Source: Polytrichum commune (Eukaryota > Streptophyta > Polytrichopsida > Polytrichales > Polytrichaceae). Taken from it: 60,000 nucleotides of DNA. Below the pieces are notes generated by a model. That model had not been told where the DNA came from. It ran no database searches and saw nothing but the letters and a program-made list of their open reading frames with translations. Below are positions 11,891-23,159 of this stretch, piece after piece. A program made the translations under genes and the position numbers. Numbering within the stretch: position 1 is the first letter of the stretch; every line of letters starts with the position of its first letter. The DNA lies in NCBI GenBank assembly GCA_950295325.1, contig OX485806.1, forward strand, positions 12,836,001 to 12,896,000, read 5' to 3'.

Positions 11891-13555
11891 TACATTGCAT
11901 AGTGACAACATGAATAATTAGAGGACATGCCTATAAATATTGTGGTAAATATTTTTGTTCTTTTTAAGTCAAAACCAAAACTAAGTGGAAAAAGGGTAGC
12001 AAATTGAACTACAAATATGAAGTAAGCTAGTATGTAAAGGCTATAGGTTCAAGATTTCAAAAAGTTACAATGCTAGGGCCATAGTCTGGCTAAAGAATGG
12101 TGATGGTTGAAATATGTTGGCTAGAGAAAGTATATCTAGGAGAAGGTGAATAAAAGAGAGTCTCTTGTGAGGAGAGCAAGAGATAGGAAATAAAGACTCT
12201 CGAGAGGAGAGCGGGTGAACATGAGGCTCCGAATATTGGATGTATATGCACATTGGAGTATAATTGAATCATAAGTATTACTTTTTGTCGGGTTATTGGC
12301 TGTGATTGATTCTCTTGAAAGCTAAGGAGCAATTCCTTGTCTTGAGTGTTGTTAGTTATTATTTTGACAATTATTGGTAGTCATAAGTGTAGTGGTTGTG
12401 AATGAAATGTGTAGCATCTCATATTTTAATGATAGTCTATGACAAAGAGTATTTATGAGAAATCGGAGATTGCCATCAGTATGGGTGAATTGATTATGTG
12501 AAAGCAATATTACTCAAGGAATAAGTCTAGGTAATTAAGGCATGGAAGTTATATTGTGCTAGAGATAATCATCTGTCAATGAAGGCTTTAGTATTGCAAT
12601 ATGTTGATGAAAATTGATACTTGACATCACTATGGTCTGTGACTTGATGGAAGAATGAATGATTTCATGTATGATTTGATTATTAATGGAGAGAGGTAAT
12701 TTCTCAACCTCAGAGCAGTCAAGGGCCTAAAGGAAGTCTGGAATTATATTGATAATCAACCTGTAATATCCACCCGAACACGTACTTTACTGTGAACGAA
12801 TGTGAGCAAGTGAAAAGTGAATATCTGAAACTGAAAATCATGAGGGGAAAGTACAGCTAATCGAGCACTGTCTCCTCGCATCCATTGCATTCACTCAGCC
12901 CCGTGAAAGCTCGTTCTGAAGCAGTGCCTGGGGAGACTTTTAAGTATAACCAGTTGAGATTCTAGTGATTCCAAGTCCAACCAGTTCAGTGTTGACATCT
13001 TTCGGTTTTTCTTTCTTCATTAAATTGAGGCCTGTACATTCTCTAATTTCCTCTAAAATGATCGGTAAATTTCCTAAAGCCTGGCTCCCTTTTTGCCAAT
13101 CAGAATGTATGTGACTTACGGCATTAATTAATCAAATTATAATTTACTTCTTCCCATTCTACTTTTTTTGGTTACATCTTCAATATTCAAGTTTTATGTA
13201 GCAATCAAAAGTCCCTGTGAAGAAAGTATTACTTTCTCAAGGGGGAAAGATTACTTACACTAGGTTGCTTGCCTGCTCTGGGCATGAAAGCTTTTGGAGG
13301 CTAATCTCCTTGAAGAAAGTGCATGTTCTACACCATCAACAATTATGAGACAAAAAGCATTGGAACTGAAAGGGTTGTCATGAAATGGAAGCTTAGCTAC
13401 TTGCAGATTATTCTGTAGCCTGGAGCTGCCTATTACATATTCAGATAACTCTGCTCTACGGTTTTTCATTTGTCATTTCAAGTTTCTATAATTATCGGCT
13501 TGCCCTCTGACAAAAACTTACATGATATTATAATTCAAATTGTAAGATCACTTAG
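11891..13555. other. intergenic, nothing recognised
   Basis: No gene or clear repeat. A purine-rich patch with a CTCTCGAGAGGAG inverted repeat lies near 12197. A short sequence around 13550-13770 is markedly GC-rich (GCCCCGACATAGTGGGGATGC), unlike its surroundings, and may be a small transposon fragment, but I could not define ends. Confidence 0.4.
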
Positions 13556-14199
13556 GGTGCCATGGAGTCTTAGACCATCCCTACTAGCTTGGCATCGCCA
13601 AAGGCTAGATGCCCTGACTGGCAGCCCCGACATAGTGGGGATGCCGGCCATGTAGCCCGAGGTCCAACAACCCCGGCACCCAGAAGCCGGCGGACCCGGC
13701 CTGAGGCCAACCCCTGCCCGGTTTTGGCCCTGCCCAATGCCCTACCCGGATTCCTTGCCCGAATGTTCATACATTGCCCAGATTCGAATTGGGATAATGA
13801 AATAAAACACCACACTAATACGAGATATTCAAAAAATCCAATCCATGTTAGCCTCAATGTTTTTGGGATGGTTGTTCTTATATCTTTATTATTCTTATAC
13901 CTATCCACATACAACTCAATTGTCGGTGCATGAATGTATATCTATGTTGGAATTATTGGGTTCTTTGAACAATCAATTAAGAAGATTCCACAAAATCCAG
14001 AAATTCCTGCATACGTTGTCAAGGTCTCACGATTGGTTTATTGATACCATTGGGTTTAGTGTAAAAATTTCAAGCAAACCTTGCGCATGAATGGCACGAC
14101 CACATATCATTTGATTAATTAGATGCTATCAAAGCTCCACTATGGACACATCATTATTCCTCGATTATTGTTTGGGATTTGAGGTTTCGTGTTTAAGGT

Positions 14200-14466
14200 T
14201 GTCGCGCACCTCTCCATAAGGAGTGCCCAAAACACCATGGGCACAAGGGGGACCGGGGAGTGACACCCGGGACTTGTGGCGCCGTAGGTGAGAGGGCCCA
14301 AGTGATCTTAATGTGGGTGAGGGCCCCGGGCGTTGGGAATGCCTCCCACCCACAAAGACTAGGAGTCACAAGGGTTAAGGCCACAAGCTATACATAGCTT
14401 ATGGCGTGCGGATTCTAGAATGCTCAAGAATGACTCAATCAGAGGTGTGAGCTAGGAGATATGATA
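14200..14466 (+). mobile_element. LTR fragment of chromovirus family A
   Basis: Begins with the LTR terminus TGTCGCGCACCTCTCC and follows the first 270 bp or so of the family A LTR (compare 45736 onward), with scattered substitutions. Similarity fades after GAGCTAGGAGATATGATAATT. No internal region or second LTR is attached. Confidence 0.85.
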
Positions 14467-15492
14467 ATTTGAGAGGCGTCGATGTTGTGATGGGGGAGGG
14501 TTAAATTGGAAGTTACTCACTTCAAATTCGAGGAAGTTTGTGGTGTCTTCCTCCCAATCCAAAGCTCCTTGGGCGAAGTCATTCCCAAAGTCTCTAAGTT
14601 CAGCTCCCCTCCGCTTGCAGCTCAAAGGTTGAAAGGGCACCACATCATATCGACGATCACCGAGGACGTCAACTGCAGCAGGTTCTTGGCAAGGGCCATT
14701 ATGGAATGATTCATCAGCATCATCACAATCTAGCTTGGTGCAATCGTCGTTGTCATCTGTTGCATCACCGTTCAAATTTGCAAACCCTAACCCTTTGAGA
14801 TCTGGTGCAAGTGTGCACGAAGGAGACGCGTCACTGGGGGAGCAACAAACTCTTGTTGGTGGAGGAGCAGGCACATTGGAGACGGCAAGCGTAACAACGG
14901 CATTGGCAGCAACTTCAGCCTTCAGTTCTGTGAGTTATTGAATACTGCAGGGACGAAGCCACTGCCGAGCCACGTCACATGTAATTAATTTATCTTCAAG
15001 CGTAAAGAGATTGAATGTGTTTTGTTGAGGGATTTGCTCAGCTTTCTTCATAGTAGCAACAACAAAATTGATGGTAAATTTTGCATTAGCACGCAAAGCT
15101 TGCTCTTTCACCTTCATGTTTAGGTGATCAGTCTTGGAGGACTTAGTTCCTTGAAGTCGAATCTATGCAGGTGAGGAATTGGTGGGTGGAACATCACCAT
15201 TAGGGGAGACAACATCACGTCTGTCAACCGACAATTGGTGCGGAGCAGGTACATCATACCCTACAGATGAAGATTGCCCATGAAGATTGTTGTAAAACGA
15301 GGATATTTTTTTAGCAACAACCAACAATGTTTAAATAAATGCCTTCCCACATTTTTGTTTGTACAAGTTCACAGCATCCAAGACAACATCATTTTTTTTT
15401 TCTCCATTCTCATCAAGATTTTTGATTGTCCAATAGCAACTAGTGAACTTGGCCACAACAACCTAAATGTCACACCACTTTGTCTCCAAAGA
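14452..15492 (-). pseudogene. relic of Myb/NAM-associated (Harbinger-type) protein
   Basis: Reading the minus strand from about 15480, fragments in order recall the plant 'NAM-associated C-terminal' family that accompanies PIF/Harbinger transposases. They are a LYKQKCGKAF-like block near 15370, then GTKSSKTDHLNMKVKEQALR, then MKKAEQIPQQNTFNLFTLED near 15000, then an acidic tail (NGDATDDNDDCTKLDCDDAD). Frames are broken by stops and shifts. The region directly abuts the solo LTR at 15498. The assignment rests on motif style alone; an unrelated host gene fragment remains possible. Confidence 0.45.
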
Positions 15493-15497
15493 CCTAG

Positions 15498-16573
15498 TGT
15501 GAGCCCAAAATTGATGCCCACATTGGTTGTTAACACTTGTAAAACATTACAAGTGGTGTTTTGGTGATTTATGATTATTCACAAAAATATAAAAAGAATG
15601 AAGCTTGAAGAAAGCTTAGTTTGAAGCATTAGGCTTTTGTGGAGTGGATTTAAGTAGGAGAAGGACAAACCTTGGTAAAGTGTGGTAGGTAGAAAGCCAA
15701 TGTTAGTTAAATGTTTGAATTAGGATCATTGTTGATCATTTGAGGGGGGACGGCTTATGAGATAGGATAAGAGCCTACAAAGTAGGAGGAAATCTCGAGG
15801 GCTTATCGTGAGCCTTGAGGGTGCTCACTCCCTCAAACTCACTATAAAATCCCTCATTCTTCCCTCACTCATCCTCTCTTTCCTTCGTGCTCTTTGGCAC
15901 TCCACGTGTTATAAGTGTGGGTGCGTGGGAAGCAAGATAGGAGCACGTGTGTGTGCATGGATGTAAGGTTAGGAGCCAAGGCTAGTTGGCCTTGAAGAGG
16001 GCTTGACCTCTTGTTAGTAATAGTTGGGCGTGAATGATTTAAAGTTCAATTTATGGCTTTGTTTGAATACTTGGATTTACATTGATTAGCCTTATACTTA
16101 TGCGGATGTGCAAAGTCTCTTATTGGAGCATTTAGTTTTGTTGGACTTCATATGAATTTTTGAGAGCCAAAAAACCGAGACTATGACCAAACTTCCAAAA
16201 ACTAGTGAAAAACTGTAGGTTCAAAGGGAACAACATAGAATTGCGACCATATACTTTGTGGCAGTAGAAATATTATTGCATATTCATGTAGAGGACTTCA
16301 TTACCTATCCATGGATACCAAGAACTCATTTTTTGGACTTCATATGAATTTTTGAGAGCCAAAAAACTGAGACTATGTCCAAACTTCCAAACTTCCAAAC
16401 TTCGAGATTAAGGAGTGTAAGAAGACATAGTATAGACTTGGCTAAGTTGCGTATATTCCAACGATAGATTGGAATCATACATTGTGTTACAAAGAAATAA
16501 ATTTCTACATGTCATTATAAAGTTCTCCATTCGGGCTAGGACGAAATTGAAGGGTGGAGGTTTTTTGGTGACA
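15498..16573 (+). mobile_element. solo LTR, family B
   Basis: 1,076 bp beginning TGTGAGCCCAAAA and ending TTTTTTGGTGACA, the same ends and exact length as the reverse-oriented copy at 43933-45008. It carries a TATA box (TATAAAAT, 15843-15850) and an internal direct repeat of about 60 bp (starts near 16141 and 16335, each TTGGACTTCATATGAATTTT). No primer-binding site or coding region follows, so it is a solo LTR. Flanking 5-mers (CCTAG and GAGAC) do not match. Confidence 0.85.
15843..15850 (+). promoter_or_regulatory. TATA box of LTR family B
   Basis: TATAAAAT about 345 bp inside the LTR, followed by a pyrimidine-rich stretch as expected near an LTR transcription start. It is also present in the reverse copy (about 44656-44663). 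Confidence 0.6.
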
Positions 16574-16969
16574 GAGACATAATATGAAGTTTGATAATAG
16601 TAAGGTGAAACCTTAACAATTTATTACCCTTTATAAAACAGAATTACACCACTTGAACCCTTCAAACAACCAATCTATCTTGAATCATGGATATTGATGA
16701 TCAGGAAATGAATCAAATAATATTGTTCTATCATTGCAATATGCTAAAAGCTAGCCATACAGAATTATCTTTTAATGCAACAGGACCTTTGGTCGAGAGT
16801 TGGTTGTTTTATATTCAATAATTTCCATGCTTGGAGTTAAATTATTGTTTTGAGCATAGAACATTCTAATTTGAAGCAATAATTGATTGATTTAATAAAC
16901 TATAATTTCAATGATTATTTTTGTTTACTTCAAAAATTTGTATTACAATGCTTCCTATGTCTATCAACT

Positions 16970-17478
16970 CTATTTCCGTTTCGCATACTTCTTGGATGAT
17001 TCCGAGGGAGGTGGACCCGGTCGGAGCAAATCCATATAAGAAACTGTCTTATCTTTCTTTCGATCCTTCAACGGCAGATGATGCGGCGGCAAGGCTGTCA
17101 TCCATTCGCGAAATGAAAGAGACTTCGAAGATTCCCCTACAACCTTCACCTCCTCCTCCGTTTCGTTCGATTTGTCTTCATCCAAATCAGCGTCTTCTCG
17201 GGCACATCTTTCTGCCTCTTTTCTTTTTTCTCACGTTGTTTTTGCTCCTCCCGCGTCCTCCACCTCCATGCTTGTGTAGACTGCGAAAATGGAGTCAGGT
17301 CGTAGTCATCACTACTTCGATTTCCAGCAGCAAACTCAAATTCCGGCGATAAATTAACCGGAATATGAGGATCTGCTAGACTCCTAATTTCCTTCTCCCA
17401 TCCTAATCCAGCAAACATATCTCTCTCATCACCCATTGTATGCAAGTGTATATACAATGATGTTGGGTATGAGTCCAA
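16970..17478 (-). pseudogene. frameshifted copy of the conserved MULE-end ORF
   Basis: Homologous to the intact ORF at 54508-54966. It reads MGDERDMFAGLGWEKEIRSL, then RSSDDYDLTPFSQSTQAWRW, a charged EEQKQREKKEKRQ region, then after a frameshift near 17150-17180 SLSFREWM and SYMDLLRPGPPPS, ending KKYAKRK at 16970. It lacks the in-frame TAA that shortens the other copy at the C-terminus. Function unknown. The homologous DNA extends from about 16877 to 17941, so this is the terminal 1.06 kb of a second, truncated MULE-type element. Confidence 0.7.
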
Positions 17479-17889
17479 TATATAATCTATTCGGCCACAT
17501 ACGATAATTGCTAAAGTCCAAGCTATAGACTAGATTCACATATAAGACAAAGAGAAAAGTGATGAATAAAAACGTAGGAAGTTCATTATTTTGATTCCTT
17601 TGTATTTTGATTGACTCGTTCTTCAATTATACCAATTTCCGAAAATCCATTTTCATTGATTTTTTCTTGTGATCATCCTTGGTTTTAATAATTCAACCAC
17701 CTTACGGTTTCCAAACTTAATGAGACCATTCCAAATTCAGGGCCATTTTTTTAATTTTTTGACCTATACATCCCACGGAAATAGGTCAATTTTTTACTAT
17801 TATTGGCAGATTCTAGAATATTCTAGGTATATTCTAGGTATATTTTTGAAATGTCCTAATTTTAGTCTTGCAAGTTTACTATTTTTATT

Positions 17890-17941
17890 TCATCTACGCT
17901 CTCCGCTCTCCGCTCTACGCTCACATACAAGTCTCGTCCGC
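17890..17941. repeat. CTCTCCG minisatellite at element end
   Basis: ACGCTCTCCGCTCTCCGCTC followed by ACATACAAGTCTCGTCCG. The same arrangement occurs at 55400-55468 in the second copy, and homology between the two loci stops just after CGTCCG. That marks this as the element's outer end. Confidence 0.65.
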
Positions 17942-17944
17942 TTA

Positions 17945-18690
17945 GGTTGTGATTAGGCATGAATCTGATTTAAGTGTGAAGTTGTTAAGGCTCATATAAG
18001 GCCTGAAATCAAATCTCTTAATGTTAGCTTTATTCAAAATAGTGTGTCTCGGTCCCGAGACACCCTTGAGAAGGATATTAAGTGGGTTGACTTAAGTGTG
18101 AAATCAATTGGGTTATAAGTTGATAAGGTTGTGATTAGGCCTGAATCTGATTTAAGTGTGAAGTGAGTTTGGGTTATATGTTTCTTAGGTTGTGATTAGC
18201 CCTGAAATTTGAATTGTTCAAAATATTGTGTCTCGGTCCCGAGACACCCTGGACAAGGTCTTAACTGGGCTGAATTATGATTGAAATCAGTTAGGGTAGG
18301 ATGTTGGTAAGGTCTTTGTTAGGCCTGAAATCAACCTTAAGTGTGGAGTGAGTTTGAATTGGATGTTGGTAATAATGTCGTTAGGCCTGAAATCTGATTT
18401 GAGTGTGAAGTTGGAAACGCTGATATAAGGCCTGAAATCAAATTTCCGAAAGTTAGGTTTGTTCAAAAAAGTGTGTCTTGCTCCCTAGACACCCTAGACA
18501 AGGGTATTAAGTGGGTTGACTTAAGTGTGAAATCAATTGGGTTATAAGTTGATAAGGTTGTGATTAGGCCTAAATCTGATTTAAGTGTGAAATGAGTTTG
18601 GGTTATATGTTTCTTAGGTTGTGATTGGGCCTGAAATCAGATTTGATTTTGAATTTAGTTCAGGTTAAATGTTACTCAGGTTGTGATTAG
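17945..18690. repeat. tandem array with TCTCGGTCCCGAGA palindromes
   Basis: Repeats built from TTAGGTTGTGATTAGGCCTGAA and ATTTAAGTGTGAAGT blocks. Palindromes centre near 18052 and 18239 (GTGTCTCGGTCCCGAGACAC), with a decayed third near 18480. Spacing is about 190-240 bp. The array lies immediately upstream of gene Y'. Confidence 0.8.
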
Positions 18691-18759
18691 GCGTCAGCTG
18701 AATTGTGCATATGCGCTTATTTGAATTCGGGGAGCTTCTATTATATTTTCTTTCCACAG

Positions 18760-21654
18760 ATATCCAAGCAGGCTTCTATTATCTATGAAGAAACAGTGCG
18801 TCAAGATAGACTGGTTATCAACTTTGAAGTACCCAGCGAGCCCTTATCCTTGGTTGCATACATCGAGGATTGTAGAATGAAGTTATGGGACAATGCATTC
18901 CCCACCTTCTTTCGAGGGCAGGATGCTTTTAACAAAACTCACGAATTTCAGGGCTTCAAAGGAACTGACTTGATTGTGAGAAGAGTACTCTTTTGGTAAG
19001 ATTTATCCTTCTCCAACTAGAATTCTTGTATTTGTCATATTGATTTGGTTGTTCACATGGCATGTATTTTGATTGCAAGGTATATAACGATGAGGTTTTT
19101 TTTAACCCGCAGGTTTTTCAAGTACAAGCTCCTTGCAAAAGGAGCAATAACAAAAGAAGATCTCCCAATATTTCTCTCTACATGGCTTGACAGGTCGAAC
19201 TCAACGTGCATGTTCTCAGCAAATCAGCAGCGGACGTGGTCTACCTCGCATCTCACAGGAGGTGGATGGTACCTCGACTGTGCTCCTAGTTTCACTCCCT
19301 CCTTTGAAACTGAACTTAGGAAGTCGAGGGATGCAGTTGGTGAGTCTTGTGTTGAGATGGTTGATTTACAGGGCATTGAAGACGAGCACGAGAGGGCAAA
19401 GGCCCTCTCGCGACATCTAGAAGAAGATAGGAAGAAAGCGCTTAAGGTGAAGGAAGCTGAGGAGAAAGCGGCCCAGAAAGAGATGGCAAAACTCCACAAC
19501 TCTCTGGAGAAGACTACCAAGAGGGGGAAGAAGAAGATGAACCCCCCTCCAGAGCCAGAATGTAAGAGCCCACCTGCGCCTAGTCCTACACATGACTCTG
19601 GTTCTCATGCTCCAATTCAGTCTAGAAGAACCAAACGCGATTCCTCCTATGAGCAGTTAAGCCAAGGAATCCCTGTTTTCACATCGGTTGAGGAGAATGA
19701 TGGCCAAGTTGGGGAGTGGATTAAAAACTTCTCACTAGAGCAAGTCCTTGGTGGCGACATGGGCAGCTTGAGCCCATTATATGACGAGTTAAAGAGCTTC
19801 ATTTCTAAGGTACCATATTGCTCAACAACTTTGTTTTGTTTATGTTTTCATTCAATTCTAATTCTCAAGCTGCAGAGTCCCATGAATGAGTTCTCAAGTT
19901 TCTTTCAATCATTCGTAGGTCATCATTCTCATTACAATGACATCCAACACATTTCTTTGTTAGTTTTCATTGTATGAAAACTTCAGCACTTCCTTAAGTC
20001 GTTGACTTCTATCTGTTTTTGTATGTTATATGCGATTTCATTACATACATATCTCCTTCTCATGTATTTGATCTCGAAGTCAAGTAATTGATTCACATTA
20101 ATTCAGAACGGTGTCAAGTTAGAATGTGCGCAATCTTTGATTTTCTTGTCGGAGTTTTGATAAATTTATTTTCATGCGCAACACTCAAGTGACAAAGGCC
20201 GACGCTACAAAGGATCTGCTGCGGAAGTACCCTGTGTGGACTTGATTCTTGCAGATCTTCCAGAGGGCCTTCCTGTTCCAGGAATTTCGAATCCACCTTC
20301 GTCTATTCCCGCCTGGAACATAGAACCTGAGGATTGGTTTCAAACAATCTTTGATTTCGCAGGCCATCACCACCAAGACGATGGGGCGATAATTTTGTTC
20401 CATCCTTTTTGAATGTCTACAAAGTCAATCATTCTTGGGTACTGTTCCACGTATGGATTTGTTGTTCGCAAAGAGTGGTGGGGGATGAACAAGCTTCACC
20501 TGACTTCACCAATTAATCCAGTCTTGACTGTGAGTTCATTTTATGATATGACTTATTGTTAATTTGATTGATAGCTGTATCTTATGTTATTAATCTTGTG
20601 AAACTAATCTTCCATTTCATTTGCTGGAATGTGCTTAATGATTTTTATCTTATTTCGTAAGTAAAGTAATTAACTGTTTTTGTAATCTGCAGACCATGAG
20701 GTTTGGAATAACTTTAGTTGTGAGGAGCATTCCGGAGGTGCGTGCTTCCAGATTTTGCTTTCAACACATCCCTGCACTAGACCGTCACGGGGTTGATGTG
20801 GCACGGGATGACATTCTCCAGAACCTGGTGTCAAGGGAGGATCAGTTAATGGATGGATCCACCCCTTGGCGTGGTCCTCGCGAAAAATCCCTCGCCCTTA
20901 TACAGATGCTCATTCAGGCATCTTCTTCACCCGGGGTTATTGTTCTAGACTGCTCTACAACTACGGGTACGTTGAACATCTCTTCATGTTTAAGTAAATA
21001 ACCGTTGACCATTTCATGTTAATTAATTTTTATGTTGTTTGAGAACTGAACTTCATTGTTTTCTTATTTTGCAGGAGTTTCTATTCATGCGTGCCGCAAT
21101 GTGAACCGTCACATTGTGGCATTAGAGGCTGACAAAGCAATTTTTGAAGCCTTGATGGCTCCTCTAATTCGATCTGCTTCGGCCATTGAAGTGAAATCAA
21201 GAGATGTTGTCATGTCAGAGGATCCAGATAGCGAAATCATTGTTGTTCAGAAGATTGTGAAGAAGTCAAGGTTTAGTAAGTGAGTATAGCTACTATTTCT
21301 ACTACTAGTGATATATTTTCTTATTTGCTTTCATATGAGGCGGTTTTATGACCATGTTGCCATTTGCATTTGCAGAAGCGGTAATTTGAGATACCCTTAT
21401 CACCGCGTTTTTTTTTGTGACCCTAAGTTCTATCCAAGCCCTCCAAAGTCATGGCGGCTCCCTTCATACGCAAATGACGTTGCCAATGAATTAGCGGAAG
21501 GTTCATATCGTACTTTTAGATGCTAAGCGGTATAGAGTATGTTGATTTAGAAGCTGTTGAGTCTGAGGATGAAGGTTCTTCAGATGCAGATAGTACAGAT
21601 TCTAAAGTCTCTGTAGCATTATCTGATAATTGTGATTTCGATTATATGTCTTAG
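18760..21654 (+). pseudogene. gene Y': DNA-methylase-like transposon gene, 5' truncated
   Basis: Exons inferred from GT-AG borders: 18760-18995, 19113-19809, about 20107-20529, 20693-20966, 21075-21279 and 21376-21654. The first two match exons of gene Y on the minus strand (27694-27283), so the protein families are the same. Next comes a charged coiled coil (about 19380-19540), then a fold reading like a beta-class N4/N6 DNA methylase. It has VDLILADLPEGLP where DPPY would sit (20236 onward), GAIILFHPF, WRGPREKSLALIQMLI, then VLDCSTTTG split by an intron in place of the SAM-binding FxGxG, and RHIVALEAD. An acidic tail ends at the stop 21652-21654. Both catalytic motifs are degenerate. A frameshift near 20160-20190, a TGA at 20410-20412 and a frameshift near 21520 make this copy a pseudogene. 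The methylase call comes from motif order, without a profile search. Confidence 0.55.
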
Positions 21655-22177
21655 GTAGAATTTTGTGTCTTATTGCTTGTATAATAATATATTTTTGCAT
21701 TTGATTGTTAATTGTCCGTTTAGTGCGGTAATCTTCATGGTTTTCCTTAGACAGTGAATTATATTTTGTAATGCCTTCTTACACTCTTACCCTACACCCT
21801 CCTTGCACTCTATTATTCAATAAGACATAGAGGTAAACTACCTCATTATCCACCATAGCATCATCCATGTAAAAAAATTCAAAACAAAACCCAAAAAACA
21901 TAAAGAAATGTAGTTGTGAAAATATAGATCAAAACATGAAACAAAGACTAAGGAAAACTAAACCGAAAAACTAAACCAAAAAGTTAAAGATGATAAGTAT
22001 AGAATATCAATACGTTTTTTAGAATTACAAAAAATAAGAAGATAGACTGGAAGAAGAATGGAAGAATAAAAAAATCAAAAGATAGAATGCAAGAAGAATG
22101 GAATAACCCAAAAAAGGCTTGTGCATAAAATATGGACATCATCCTATGTTTTTGGTTCAAATCAAACATCAAACCCC
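21655..22177. other. no gene; AT-rich 3' flank of Y'
   Basis: A-rich sequence after the Y' stop with no recognised feature. Confidence 0.5.
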
Positions 22178-22590
22178 AAGAAATCCGAGGCCATATCCAA
22201 AGTGGCCACTCCCACATGAAATCTGAACCACTTGGCATGCCGAAACTCAACCTGAAACCAATGATTTCATGTCAAATTTATGGAGTCAGGTTGAATGTAG
22301 CTAAACATGAAACCCAAACATGGCATGCCCACATTCAACCGGAAACCATAAACTTTAATTCACCCTAAACATAAAACCCCTAGGCCTTGTCCAAAGTGGC
22401 CATGCCGAGACCGAACATGAAATCTAAGTCATTGGGCATGTCGAGACCCAAATTGATACCAATGATTCGATTTCAAATTTATGGAGTCAGGTTGAATGTA
22501 GCTAGACATGAAACCCAAACATGGCATGCCTACATTCCATCTGAAATCATAAACATGATCTCAAATCAAACAGCAAACCCCAAGGCCAAC
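22178..22590. repeat. two-unit tandem repeat, about 205 bp
   Basis: Units start near 22193 and 22391 (both CCAAAGTGGCCA). They share TTTATGGAGTCAGGTTGAAT and GAAACCCAAACATGGCATGC. Confidence 0.8.
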
Positions 22591-22920
22591 AGACCTCGGA
22601 TCCGAGGCCTTCTGCAAAGTAGCCCCTCCACTTGAAATGCCAAGACCCACCCAGAAACCACCAACTTTATACACAATTAGAATTTAGGGGCTCAAGCCAT
22701 GAGGCCTCGGGTCCGAGGCCTTCTCCCAGTGGGACTTCATCCACCTCAAATGACAACCTGTAACCATCCGAGACCCATTCCCAACCTACAAACCTTATAC
22801 CCAATCTGAAATGATACCGCAGCCATGAGGCCTCGGATCCGAGGCCTTCTCCCAGTGGGACTTAATCGACCTCAAATGACATCCTGTAACCATCCGAGAC
22901 CCATTCCCAACCTACAAACC
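22590..22920. repeat. short array of GGCCTCGGATCCGAGGCC palindromes
   Basis: Three copies near 22591, 22703 and 22829, the first two imperfect. The last two sit in tandem units of about 128 bp sharing CATCCGAGACCCATTCCC. The palindrome is the same as in the large array at 29.6-33.9 kb. It lies downstream of gene Y'. Confidence 0.85.
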
Positions 22921-23079
22921 TTATAAGAGAAGGTGCAAGCAAATACAGTATAGGTTCATCAACCACGGTTATAGGTTCTTTTTGTCAATAAAATTGTCAA
23001 TAAATATTTCAAAAGTTAGCTCTACACCGCGGTCATAGGGCATGTTTCACCACACAAAATTTCAATATTCTAGAAAACT

Positions 23080-23120
23080 TACCGCTCACCGCTCACCGCT
23101 CACCACTCACCGCTCGCAAA
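23080..23120. repeat. CCGCTCAC minisatellite
   Basis: Five near-perfect ACCGCTC repeats, in the same orientation and style as the CTCTCCG run at the MULE-type end near 17.9 kb. It may mark the outer end of the Y' element; no matching inverted end was found. Confidence 0.5.
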
Positions 23121-23159
23121 ATAGCTTTTCCCGATGGTGTACGATTCGTAAGTTTAGAA

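Noticed and set aside
12140-12215. Purine-rich CTCTCGAGAGGAG hairpin as a regulatory site or terminator
   Set aside because: Single short occurrence in AT-rich intergenic DNA, with no associated gene.
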